Assembly: GCA_036897485.1 (NCBI GenBank) | Contig: JAYMTF010001358.1 | Span: 1-23,920 of the forward strand | Direction: 5' to 3' | Origin: Pelargonium nanum | Lineage: Eukaryota > Streptophyta > Magnoliopsida > Geraniales > Geraniaceae | DNA: 23,920 bases | In this document: one piece after another, positions 1 to 11,543 of the stretch | Layout: each line of letters opens with the position of its first letter | Numbering within the stretch: the first letter of the stretch is position 1 | The notes under the pieces: generated by a model | What the model saw: only the letters and a program-made list of their open reading frames with translations | Told to the model about the DNA's origin: nothing | Databases searched by the model: none | Made by a program: the position numbers and the translations under genes

Positions 1-57
1 ATGATGTTATACTTCATTGGTCTATCTGTAATAACTGATTTCATTTTGTAATATCAG

Positions 58-3000
58 CTGAGAAAGGTATTGAAAGGAGTGAAAGTAGAAGTCACTCATG
101 GAGAGGCCAAGCGTTACAAAATTACAAATCTATCATTAGAACCAACAAATAAGTTGACGTTAGTTTTCTTCCTATGCCTCTTGCCTTTAAACTATAAATT
201 TGCCCTTTTTCTGTCTCGTGTTGGAGAGTTATATATGGTATGCCTACCTTACGGCATTTTTTCATGTCTTTACTAGGTTTTCTGCTGAAGATGGGAACAA
301 GAAGTTTGTTGCTGATTACTTTCAGGAAAAATATGGCATCAGGCTTCGTTATGGCTCTTGGCCATCACTTCAATCTGGAAGTGATTCCAAGCCTATATAT
401 TTGCCAATGGAGGTTATCATATCATTTTCAATTTTGCAATATCAGTTTATCACACTAACAACTTGGTTGTACTTGTTGTAAATTGAACTAAATTGGTACT
501 CTATTATGCTGTAGACCTGCAAAATTGTGCAAGGGCAGCGATATGCCAAGAAGCTAAATGACAGACAGGTAACTGCTCTGTTAAGAGAGGCTTGCAAGCG
601 ACCTAGTGACAGGGGAAAGAGGATTCAGAGGGTATGCATGCTTGATCTTCTTTTCTGATGCAACTTGTTTCTATTTTGCATTACATTAATTTTTAAAAAA
701 TTGTTTTTCTTTCTTATGCATTTTTAAATACGTTATTCTGATTATGATACTCTCTGTTGCAGATAGCTGATTTCAACAATTATAAAAATGATGTTTTAGC
801 ACAAGAGTTTGGAGTTGATGTGAAGAACGGATTGACATGCATTGATGCCCGAGTTCTGCCACCCCCTATTGTAATCATCCCTCTCTTTGAGTTTAATAAA
901 ATGTTTTTGCACCACTTTTTTTATTTAATTTCTTAAGCATGCTTAAAATTTTGCTATCACTTCCATCTTTTCAGCTCAAGTACCATGACTCTGGAAAAGA
1001 TAGAACAATCAGACCACAAGTGGGGCAATGGAACATGATCAACGCGGTGATTTATTCTCTTTATTGTGTTCATATTAATATTAAACACCCCCATTTTGAA
1101 TAAGATTTTCTGGGTTCTTTTTCCATTTCTTTTCCCTTTCATAGTATTATTTTCTTATTGCTCTCTCTCTGATACTGTGCACGCAGAAAATGTTTCATGG
1201 TGCAACTGTGAAGTTTTGGATGTGTTTGAACTTCTCCAGTTTGCCTGAACATATTGCTTCAGGATTTTTTCGGGATTTAGTTGGAATGTGTCGCAACAAG
1301 GGAATGGTAAGACTCATATATATAGTATTCATGTGTCCAGTTATCATCTATATACTTTAGTACGTTACAAAACTTGAACTCTTACATACTGTTTCAGGCC
1401 ATCAATCCTACGCCTATGGCTCCCGTTCGATCCATTGGGCCTAATCAAATAGATAAAGCACTTGTCGATGCTCATGATTTGTGTACTAAAGAAGGAAAAC
1501 CTTTGCAGTTGTTGATAATCATTCTCCCTGATTTCACTGGATCTTACGGTAACAATATAAACTTGATTCTCAAATGGAAGAAGAAAACTTATCTCGTATG
1601 TAATGTACTGATTTACCTCCATGTGCTTTACAGGGAAAATCAAGAGAGTTTGTGAAACCGAGCTTGGAATAATCACCCAGTGTTGTCAGCCCAAGCAAGC
1701 AAGAAAGTGTAGCCCACAGTATTTAGAAAATGTTGCCTTGAAGATAAATGTTAAGGTTTGCCTTTTCTGTTCAGATATTATTAGCTGTTTCTCTTGCTTT
1801 AGATCATTTTCACCATTTAATTGTTGATTCATCACATAAATAGACTGGGGGACGCAACAATGTACTGGATGATGCAATCAATCGACGAATACCTCTTCTG
1901 TCTGACCGTCCCACCATCATATTTGGTGCTGACGTAACCCACCCGCAACCAGGAGAAGATTCCAGCCCTTCAATAGCAGCAGTATGCATAAAACACCTTT
2001 TCATTTCAATAATTTATGAATGGTTACCTTCTGTACGTGAGAGATTAAATTTGTCTGTTGATTTATTTAGGTGGTGGCATCAATGGACTGGCCAGCAATG
2101 ACTGTGTACAAGGGTCTGCTTTCAGCACAGCAACATCGCGAAGAGATCATACAGGATCTCTATAAGTTAGAGCAAGACCCTGCAAAAGGTGCAGTAGGCA
2201 CAGGGATGATCAGGTAGGAACTTCTTAATGTGACATGTGCTCTTCTAGTCAGTTTCTTCTAATTCTACAATTGAGTCTTAATTTTTATGTTTCAGGGAGC
2301 TTCTGATTGCTTTTAAAAAATCCACAAATCATAAGCCTCAGAGGATAATATTCTATAGGTATGTGGAAAAGACTGATTTCTGATGACCAACTGTGAGAGT
2401 ATCACTGACTTTTTTTTCCCCCTAATACAAAGAGATGGTGTAAGTGAAGGTCAGTTCAGCCAAGTTCTGCTTCATGAGATGGATGCGATCCGGAAGGTAA
2501 GGACTCATATATAGAGATAACTCATTGGCAACTATATATCATGAGCAAAGTCCTTTACTTATGTTTTTGACATGTAACATGTAACTTAAACAGAACCATA
2601 GTAATCGACATTATGTTTTCAAGTATTCATCCGTAGTTTTAAAACTAATCTTGCCAGTATACTCCAATAACAATGAAAAAAAATATGATATAGCTCAGCT
2701 CCTCGTTTGTTGCATCGATACTAGGAATTTTACTTGTATATATACTGAGGTTTTTGTTCTGTTTCAGGCCTGTGTGTCTCTGGAAGAGGGATACCTGCCA
2801 CCTGTGACCTTTGTTGTGGTGCAGAAGAGACATCACACGCGCCTTTTCCCTACCAACACTTCTCAAACAGACAGGAGTGGAAATATTCTCCCCGGTATAT
2901 ATGACTCTAGTTCTGCTAAATTTTCTCATGAACTTTCTGTTGTATAGAACTAGTCTTTACAGCTCTCATTGTTTACAGGAACTGTGGTTGATACAAAGAT

Positions 3001-3791
3001 ATGTCATCCCACAGAGTATGATTTTTACCTCTGTAGCCATGCTGGAATCCAGGTAATTTAAAACATGTTGCGCACTTACTCTTATTGATTGTATGTTGCC
3101 TTAACCAAAGTTGGAAAATAGTGAAAGTATTATTTGCATCTTATGCAGGGAACGAGCCGGCCTGTGCATTATCATGTTCTATATGATGAAAACAGATTCA
3201 CTCCTGATGCCTTGCAGACACTAACAAACAACTTGTGCTACACGTAATTTCTTCTACCCTTCTCTTCATAGTTGTCTTTAAACATTCATGATTCTTACTC
3301 AAATGTAGCTTAAGAGCTTAGACAGCAAAATATAATGGTTCTACTGATAGATTGAGTTAAAAAAAAAACATTTAAATGAGTTTTCCATAGCCTGGTCATG
3401 TTATGGACAATTTATAGTTCTGTAGTATGGTTATGTTATGGACAATTTACTAGCTGAAGTTTGTTGTTGAAACTATCATCTGTTTCAGGTACGCTAGGTG
3501 CACGCGATCGGTTTCTGTAGGTTGGTCTCTTGCTGTCTCTGCTGATTAATTTGGTTGATTATTTTGATTGCATTGTAGTAATTTAAAAGTTGTGATGCAT
3601 GTTATGTTGCAGTTCCTCCGGCATACTATGCGCACTTGGCGGCATTCAGGGCAAGGTGTTATGTGGAGGGAGATGGTGCATCGGACAGTGAATCGAGCAC
3701 AGGCCCTGCTGGTGTTAGGAGGGAGGCTGCTCCAGTTCGTCCTCTGCCTTCCATCAGCCCAAATGTGAAGAACTTTATGTTCTACTGCTGA
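58..3791 (+). CDS. AGO5: ARGONAUTE 5-like protein, 3' part (17 exons, partial at 5' end)
   Basis: Small-RNA-guided RNA slicer; this window holds 613 C-terminal codons of a protein that is normally about 1000 residues. Exons: 58-158, 277-412, 515-631, 763-870, 975-1046, 1187-1306, 1398-1548, 1634-1755, 1844-1981, 2071-2213, 2296-2358, 2433-2496, 2768-2894, 2979-3052, 3149-3243, 3489-3520, 3613-3791. All phases join and all introns are GT-AG. Order: end of PAZ ([15 protein letters not shown]), L2 linker, MID (local residues about 219-310), PIWI (310-613), ending FMFYC like other plant AGOs. The slicer tetrad is intact: D339 (GADVTH, 1931-1933), E380 ([11 protein letters not shown], 2143-2145), D425 ([10 protein letters not shown], 2434-2436), H562 (YYAHL, 3633-3635). 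The MID stretch [13 protein letters not shown] and [10 protein letters not shown] match AGO5 rather than AGO1, which has LPDNNGSLYGDLKR and QCCLTKHV. An AGO1/AGO10 paralogue is less likely. The gene is convergent with the PABP gene. Confidence 0.95.
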
Positions 3792-3819
3792 CCAAGTAAT
3801 TACAATCAGTTGCCTTTTG

Positions 3820-4200
3820 GATTTTGGGAGATTTTGAGTATTAAAAGGGGCAGTCCCTCTCATGCCCCTCACCTTCTATTCCTACCAATTATACTCTGAA
3901 ACATAGTTGTCTTGTTAAGCTTTGTTGCTAGTATCATGTGTTGTGTTTTATCCCGAGCAATTTGTTTCTTTTCTTACCCAAATGATTGGTGAATTTGTTA
4001 TGCCTTTAGACTCAGCAATGATAGTAGAGTTGATTTTGGGAGTTTTTGAGTCTCTTAAAAGGGGCAGTCCCTCTCATGCCCCTCACATTCTATTCCTTCT
4101 GAAACATACTTTTGTTTTGTTAAGCTTTGCTGCTAGTATCATGTGTTGTGTTTTATCCTCAGCAATTTCCCCGAATGATTGGTTAATTTGCTGAACATGT
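3820..4200. repeat. ~212-bp direct duplication downstream of AGO5, each copy with a GGGGCA/TGCCCC hairpin
   Basis: A segment beginning GATTTTGGGAG at 3820 recurs at 4032. The copies share the run from TTAAAAGGGGCAGTCCCTCT through the GTATCATGTGTTGTGTTTTATCC stretch. Each copy has a 7-bp stem (AGGGGCA with TGCCCCT) and a 10-nt loop, at 3846-3869 and 4060-4083. The first copy starts 29 bp after the AGO5 stop, so it is probably in the 3' UTR. No reading frame of note. Confidence 0.85.
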
Positions 4201-4316
4201 TAATGTGAGTCTTTTCTTCCCCGAATGATTGGTTAATTTGCTGAACATGAACATGTTAATGCGAGTCTTTTCTTCCCCGAATGATTGGTTAATTTGCTGA
4301 ACATGTTAGTGCGAGT
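4168..4316. repeat. Three-copy ~50-bp tandem array
   Basis: The core CCGAATGATTGGTTAATTTG occurs at 4171, 4221 and 4277, giving periods of 50 and 56 bp. The 6-bp excess in the second unit is a local duplication (GAACATGAACATG). A diverged fourth match (CTTTTCTTACCCAAATGATTGG) lies near 3968-3989, so the array was expanded from a piece of the larger duplication. Confidence 0.9.
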
Positions 4317-4421
4317 AGAGTGGGAAGCGTTAGCATTTCCTAATTTTTAGTAACTAAATAGGTTTTGGTAAATTTGCTTAGTGTCGGTGTCATTTAGTAC
4401 AGGATTCTACATATTCATTTC

Positions 4422-4518
4422 GTTATGTGGAAAGTTCTTATAAGCACCAATGCGCATTACACTAAATTTTGTTATGTGGAAAGTTCATATAAGCACCAAT
4501 ACGCAATACACTCAATCT
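4422..4518. repeat. Two-copy 49-bp tandem repeat
   Basis: GTTATGTGGAAAGTTC begins at 4422 and again at 4471, each followed by ATAAGCACCAAT and a CGCA-ACACT stretch. The copies differ at only a few bases. Confidence 0.85.
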
Positions 4519-5507
4519 TACTTGGGCTAAATTATGTTTTGTAGACATTCATTTAGATTCAATGAAACTAAGCATAACAAGAGTTAGATAAGAACACTAT
4601 CATAATCTTTTGTAGACTAGAGGAGGTGCAATCTTATTTTAAAGGTAAGATGCACAGTAAGGCTACATATCATTGCAAGATAAGCTTAATTAGGAAAAGT
4701 AAGAACCTCACATGTAACAACAAACAATAATCTTCCCATCCCAAATGTTTTGTGGTCATGAAACATATATTTATCACTATACATAAGGACTGTAATTGTA
4801 GTCATTATAATTGACCTGCTCTACCATATAAGCAAAAAGAAAAATCATTATCAATAGTTATAATTTTTATTTAGTTGGCGAGTAAATAAATAAGGCGAAA
4901 GAAGTTATAATAAAAAGTCAAAAAGACATATACCGAAAATGTTTTGTTATTGAAAAAAGTAGAGGTGAAACTCCTATTAACATAAGAACGGGAAGAGACA
5001 TTGATACAAGTAACAAATTAGAAATTTATAGACATTGATACTAGTAACAAATTAGAAATTTACTTTTTACATAAGTGTAGACTTGATGTAGTAACATTAG
5101 TAGCTGTCAAATAGGTAAGCACATACACATATTTGATATTGCTTTAGTTCCGCTATAAGATTCACAGCTAACTACTCAAAGTTCAAACATATTTCTAATA
5201 ATTCAAACCCCGCTATGTGGCCCACACAGCTTTCCCAAACGACCAAAAAGGTTAGTAAAGAGGAAAATCTAGCATAAGCAATGTATGTAAATCCAATAAT
5301 AGTTCTTAATATTGCTACTAGCACTAGTACTACAATAAATGTCTGAAATCACCAGTAGCAACGAAATATGTAAAATGTGCTTCAAAATGAAGTGTACCCT
5401 AAACTTAAAATAAACTTAGAAAACAAGGTTCAAACCTTTTAACTATATAAGTTTCACTCCCTTAAAGTTAACCTATATTATTTCTAGAACATAGTAATTG
5501 CTTTCTC
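4519..5507. other. AT-rich convergent intergenic spacer, no gene seen
   Basis: Apart from the 34-bp repeat, I see no coding exon, RNA gene or recognisable transposon. The part near 5500 should contain the 3' UTR and poly(A) site of the minus-strand PABP gene, but no clear AATAAA on that strand fixes its end. Confidence 0.6.
4997..5062. repeat. Two-copy 34-bp tandem repeat
   Basis: GACATTGATAC-AGTAACAAA followed by TTAGAAATTTA begins at 4997 and again at 5031, with one clear substitution (A/T). It lies in AT-rich spacer between the convergent AGO5 and PABP genes. Confidence 0.85.
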
Positions 5508-8500
5508 TCAACTTACTGTAACCTCGGTGGATAAGTAACTAGGATTGATAGCTTCCTGCCCGTTCACTTTGGTCTTAGACCGCTTGAGAACCTGCACAGC
5601 TTCATCTACTTTAGCAGAAAGTGACTCAGGTGACTCCAATAACAAAAGCAGTTCCGAGTTGTCCATCTCCAAAAGCATCCCTGTAATCTTCGCAGCAAGA
5701 TCAGGCTGCACATACAGAAAATATGTTAACTTATTGAGTAATGTATTAGTCAACATAAGACGAAAATTTTCTTTAAATTTTCAATATTGAAGGGAATTCA
5801 TTACCTTGTGTTTCTGGACAAGTGGGTACAATCGTTCGCCAAGGATTTGCTTCTGCTGCTCAGGAGGAGCGGCGGCGAGCATGCTGCTATTTAGCATCTC
5901 TGCACCCTGTGAATCAGTGCCAGCATTGGAAGAAACTTTCGGTCCTTTGTTCATCTCACGGGAACGTCCATTTGGGACATACTTAGCCTGCAATGCATGT
6001 AATTAAGACATGGACATCCAGGGAATAATATGCAACTGGAACACGTGTAAATAAATTTCTTGCATGTAAATCTATCCTGACCATAGTTAATGTTTCTATG
6101 TAGTATGCATACCAAAATGGTAAAATAGCTAATTTCTACATTACAATCAGTGTACTACAACATGCATATTGCTGATATTCCTATAAATGATTTGTCTACT
6201 GATTCAATTTTCATATTTTAAGTGTAAAATATGACCTTTATGAACACGTTACGATAACACAATCATATAAATTAAAACAGACTTCACAAGCTGAGAGTAC
6301 TATATATGCACAGCAAAAATAAGTTCGAACTCATAAAAGAGAAATGATAATACTGAAAAAAGGCAAACCTGCTGATTGTTTGCATCTTTTGAAGTAACCA
6401 AGTGAGTAGACTGTGGTGGCATATACGAGACAGGCTGGGGGCCACCTTGGGGAAACATATTTCCATTCATCCTGCCTCTGTTTTGCCGTCTTGGAACATT
6501 AGGAATCTGATGCAAATTTAAGGACAAGTAAGCGAAGTATATTTAAGCACTTAACGATTCAATAAGGTTTTATACGAGAGAAATATAAAAGGCGAAGGGC
6601 CTTCTTATGTTACTCTAGACAAAGATATCTTATAAAATGGTTGTTTAAAGAATTTAACATGGTGATATGAAAGGATTAGTAGAAGGAGCATAGAAGTAAA
6701 AGAAGATGAATCCGCATCACACATGCATAGGGTTAGAAACCCTAACGCATTCCCATATACCGAGGAGTAGGGTTGCACGGTACAACACCCAAATGAATAT
6801 GATGGGGAATAGTATTAAATAGTTTTGATAGAGTTACATTCACATACATATATCTGTTTTCAACTAGGACAAATGTCCTTGATAAATGGTTATCGGAGTG
6901 CATCTCTATAGTATTCCTCATCAAATCTAAGCCAGGGTTTCAAAATTATTGGGGTCCTAATCTTTTCTTGAGCCACTTCTAATTTACTTGACGATAAGGT
7001 TTTGCTGAGTTGCTGAACAGAATGGCTACTTACAAGAGGAAGTGGTGGCGGTTGAAAGGCTGGTCTTGTAGGTGCAAAGCCATTAGGTCTCCATCCTGGT
7101 CTCATACCAAAAGGCTGATACATGAACCCCGCTGGACGTGGAGGTACTTGTGAAACAACACTAGGAGCAGCGTAGTAAAAAGGAGGGAATGCATTAGGGA
7201 TAACAGCAGTTGAAGGTCCTGGTAGGCCAGTCATACGCTGTGAATACTGAAGCTGCAGCTGTGCTTGTCTGTCCTCTTTTCTTTGAGCGATAGCCACATA
7301 TAATGGCTTCCGGTGAAACATGTATCCTATGAGATATCCAAAAAGGAAATACTCAGTATAGCATTACTAATGTTAAGGGTTACAAAGACACTGCAAATCA
7401 CAAAATACATGTGAAATGTAAATAAGGGCATATTACTAATATTTGTGATTATCTTTCTGAAATAGACAACCAGTTATCACTAAAATAGGCAAAATTTATG
7501 AAGTCCGAGACTGCAATTAAGTAAAAGCCATCAATATATTCCACATTCATATCCCCTATATATTCAGTGACCTTATAAAACTTACCATGAAAAGTGTTAA
7601 CAGCTTTATTGGCCTCCTCAGGGGTGGTAAAGCAAACAAATCCAAATCCCTTACTTATTCCTTTTTCATCCCGCATAAGTTTTGCAGAAGTTATTGTACC
7701 ACACTGGCTGAAGTGATCTCGTAGCTCTTCATCAGTGACATCATCGTCAATGTTTTTCACATACACATTCGAGCCCTATAAAATTGTAAAAGTTAAATCA
7801 TAAGTTGATCACTAGAGAGAGAGATAGAGAGGGGGGGAGGGCCCATAAATATACCTTGTATTTCAATATTTGCTCCTTCCGTTTCTCCTCAAACTGACGA
7901 CGCAAAATCTGCTCGCGCTCTGCTTTCTTCTGCGCCCTTGCTACATACAGAGCCTTTGAGCCTACTCAATAAACACAACATTATATGAAAACAGATTTAG
8001 TATCATTAAATAGTTAATAGACCCATAAAGGGATGCATAACTTACCAAGTTCTTTTCCATTCATCGCTTCCTTTGCTCGCTTCGCATCATCAGGACTATC
8101 AAAATTTACAAAGCCAAAACCTTTGGACATCCCATTGTCATCCATCGCAATTACCAAGCTAACAATTTTTCCAAACTCAGAAAACTTTTCACGTAAAAAC
8201 TCTTCTGTGAGATCGGGATCCAAATTTTTTATATACAGATTTGTATATTTAGCGTCTGGGTTGAGTAAAACCCGGTCACTCCTCTTAAGAAACTTCCCAA
8301 CATATCTGTAATATAGATTGATTTATGATTATAAACAGTAACTATCTATTGAAAGTAGGCAACAGAATTAAGATATAGATAAAACATAAAATACAATTGA
8401 GATGCTTCAACTATATATGAAATCAGAAAAAAGTGACGTACATCTGCTTGCCTCCAACAGTGGATCCATTAAGTGACTCCATGGCAGCATTTGCAGATTC

Positions 8501-9935
8501 CTCAGACTCATACTGAACGAAACCATATCCTTTACTCTTACCATCATCAAATGCTGCAACTTTACAAGATAAAATGTTGCCATATTTTTGAAACAGTTCT
8601 TGAAGCCCCACATTATCAATCGACTCATTCAAGTTCTGTGAAAGCAATAATGAAACCATCAAAAGAGAAGATAATAAGAAATAAACATACACTAGTAGTT
8701 CTATCAAATGATTAATTGGTGCATGAAGCCATATACCTTCACAAACAGATTCCCTACTCCACTTCTCCTAACATCGGGATCACGATGTGACCATGTAACC
8801 CTAATAACTTTTCCATTCATTGCAGTGTGATTCATCGCCTCCATAGCACGAATAGCTAAGCAACAAAACGCCGAAACCCATAAAAAATTATATTAAATTA
8901 GAAGCTTCAAACATCATCAATACATACTTTATTTTACAAACATGTATATAAAATATTAATAACAAAATAAGTATTTCACCACTTTATATGGTAAAAAGTG
9001 CAGAGCAAGAATCTGTTTCACAAAGGACAATAACGAATCAATGATCTGTTTGGATCTTGAAATTGAAAAAGTGGGTGAAGAGACGTAACATACAATTTTT
9101 ATGATAGAAAACTGGGTTAGTAGACAAAAGGTTGTGAATTTAGTTCTTGGTTATTCATGAAATGTATAACAGACAACAACACTAAGAGACAATCATCATA
9201 ATACTAAAGAATATGTGATTGACATTTGGCAGGGCAACCAATTAACATTTACACGTAGGGACTAGATCGACAATCTCAACTTAACCGAAACAAATCCAAA
9301 CAATAATGACATAATCACACAATCCTGTTTAAATAGTATAATTTTACTCAATCAAGACAAACCTAATAATGCTAAAACCTCTAGTTCAGAGTAGTTTACA
9401 AAAATCCACATCAATGAAACAGAACAAAACCGAGAAACCTATTGAATATTCATTAGTTCAATTCTCAAACACAAAAAACCTAAAATCAGTCTACCAAAAT
9501 TCATCACCCTAACACCCAAAACCTACAATTCCTCATCTACTCCAAACAACCAACCAGAGACTATTCAATTGAATCACCGATTGATAAATAGAATCATACA
9601 AAATACATAACCAATGATCTGTGAGATTTTAAATCCCAAATAAAGCGATAACAATCACAATTCCCGATTCACAAACAGAACCAACAACGAATCAAATAAA
9701 AACGAAGTACATTACGATCGCAACAACAAACAATACCATTCGGTTTGGAGAGGTAGTTGACGTAGCCATAGCAGAGCGATTGAGCAGTGTTGGAGTCCTT
9801 GCAGAGGCGTACGGACGCGAGGGTGTTGAATTCTTTGAAGGCGTCGTAAAGCTGGCCCTCGGTGACGTCGGGGTGGAGGTCGCCGACGTAGAGCGACACC
9901 GTGGTTGCGGCGGCGACCGGCGCAGGAACCGCCAT
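5508..9935 (-). CDS. PAB7: Cytosolic poly(A)-binding protein, PAB7-like, complete (10 exons, 626 aa)
   Basis: Binds mRNA poly(A) tails and bridges to translation and decay factors in the cytoplasm. Exons in transcript order: 9935-9737, 8855-8737, 8635-8442, 8305-8046, 7961-7855, 7775-7586, 7326-7034, 6506-6369, 5987-5805, 5705-5508; all phases join. The start is the first ATG of the leader, in context CAACATGGCG. RRM1 about 14-90 (RNP2 LYVGDL 15-20, RNP1 LCYGYVNY 54-61); RRM2 from 102 ([14 protein letters not shown] 141-148); RRM3 from 193 ([14 protein letters not shown] 232-239); RRM4 from 296 ([14 protein letters not shown] 335-342); a Pro/Met-rich linker 365-535; MLLE domain about 540-612 with [10 protein letters not shown] at 567-576. 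Length fits the family. The RRM3-RRM4 linker and the [24 protein letters not shown] stretch resemble PAB7-like proteins more than PAB2/4/8. The PAB7 assignment is from memory; PABP itself is certain. The stop follows a GTAAGT, see findings. Confidence 0.95.
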
Positions 9936-10053
9936 GTTGATCGGAACGCAGCGAAAATGAGAAAAATCGCAGGCAATGGGGTTGGTGGTTTCGTCGTATC
10001 GGAGACACGGAAGCGATGGTGATGATCAGATCAAAAATCGAAAGTGGCGTTTC

Positions 10054-10064
10054 TATATATATAT
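10054..10064 (-). promoter_or_regulatory. Probable TATA box of the PAB7-like gene
   Basis: TATATATATAT lies about 120 bp upstream of the ATG at 9935. It predicts a transcription start near 10020-10030 and a leader of about 90 nt. The motif reads the same on both strands, so direction is inferred from the gene. Confidence 0.55.
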
Positions 10065-11239
10065 TTATTCAGTTTTTTTTTATAATTAAAATTGAATTTT
10101 ATTATTTATGGTAATTAAGGAGTGAAAGCGAGAATTGGGAATGAGGTTTTAGAAGAATTGTGTGAAGAGTTTGTTTGGATTTAGCAGAGAATTGGGTTTG
10201 GGTTAGGATTTTAGGAGTAATTCAGAGACAAATCAGAAAAATATGTATTTGCTGTGCGGATTTTGCATGGCCGTTGCTACACAAGGTTTCACGCGCTTGG
10301 TTGGCGCGTGTCGTCAGTTACCGGTTATGGATTTTTCATTTTAAAAAAATTCTATATACCCTAATTTTTTTTCGAAATATATATACCCTAATTAAATATT
10401 AATTAATGCCCTAAAAACAGAAACAAAATTCAACCATATGTTTTATTATGACGGAATATTTTTGAAAAATGTTACGGAATCGATATTAAATTTCTTTTTT
10501 TTTTTCGATTTGATCCCTCAACTATCTAAATATATTTGAACAAATTTAAACCTTAATTGTTGCAAAAAAAATTTAAAAAAATCAACATTTTCTTTCGTTT
10601 AAAATGTCAAATATGTCACGCTTAAGTTTAGTAAATTTACAAATCATACTATTTCAGAATAAAATTGGCCCGACAATCGCATCAATCGATTATGTAATTT
10701 TGTTTTGATTTGGTGTTATAAATAAATTTAGCTAATTTAAACGTCGCGCGGTACCTTATATCAACAAAAAAAATCCAATAATACTCAACTTTGGTACAAA
10801 TTTGGCCAATTTGAAATAATAATAGAAAACTTATTTTTAATCAAATTATGACGATATGTTGATATGGGAGGTCAACTTAGAACGAAAATTAAATCGAATA
10901 TCAATAATTGAGAGACAAGTCTGAAACTTTTTTTTTTGTAATAATGTTATGTTTTGTTTGGAAAATAAATTTCGTTTTTCTTTCTTAAACGATTTTGGAA
11001 CATTTTTTATGAATTAGTGGGAGAATGAATATGTCATTGATAGGTAGAGTTTTGGTAACATTCCTTGTTATATTAGAGGAGTTTTTAGTAACATTAATTA
11101 ACAATATGTTAAAACTAATTGCACAATTAAGAAAAATGGTGAAAACTTGTAGTAATTGTCTGTCATTTATTACAAATAAATACATATCTCTCCATTAAAG
11201 AAATGCATGTCTAGAAGACTAGTAAATAATTACAAAAAA
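10065..11239. other. PABP upstream region and AT-rich intergenic DNA, no gene seen
   Basis: The first few hundred bases are the presumed PABP promoter. The rest is very AT-rich with no exon-like frame. A segment about 10495-10937 has weakly similar inverted ends (CCCTCAACTAT near 10514 against the complement of ATAATTGAGAGACAAG near 10904). It may be a decayed non-autonomous transposon. Confidence 0.5.
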
Positions 11240-11543
11240 AATGATAAAGGTTCCAAATTTTGTACAAAATTTCTTGTACAAAGTGACATGATAATCTTTG
11301 TGAAATTTATATATTTGATTTTGTTTAAAATTAAGTTTTAATGAAAAATAACCCGACATATATGATTCCACCACCATCCCATATATTTTTGGCGCGGAGT
11401 GCCTGATTTATTAGAATTATTGTACACGTGGCGTGTTGTGAATATGTCAAACCGTTAATGAAATGATTAATGTGTCATGTCTTATTGATTGACATATCAT
11501 TTTGTACAACTATTTTTGTACAACATTTGGGACATATAACATT
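11240..11543. mobile_element. 304-bp MITE-like element, copy 1
   Basis: Ends form a 28-bp inverted repeat (23 of 28 match), beginning AATG and containing CCAAAT-TTGTACAA. A second subterminal TTGTACAA lies inside each end. It is collinear, in the opposite orientation, with 23340-23647, including CCACCACC-TCCCAT, GGCGCGGAG-GCC and a CACGTG G-box (11425-11430). It has no coding capacity. I could not identify a target-site duplication, so superfamily is open. Confidence 0.8.

Noticed and set aside
3568-3768. 66-codon plus-strand frame over the last AGO5 exon
   Set aside because: It reads through an intron and uses another frame. The spliced AGO frame ([15 protein letters not shown]...FMFYC) is unambiguous.
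5190-5225. Possible tRNA T-arm (TTCAAACCCCGC)
   Set aside because: No matching acceptor, D or anticodon stems around it.
9780-10022. 80-codon plus-strand frame opposite PABP exon 1
   Set aside because: Antisense shadow of the GC-rich first exon. The RRM1 coding sequence on the minus strand explains it.
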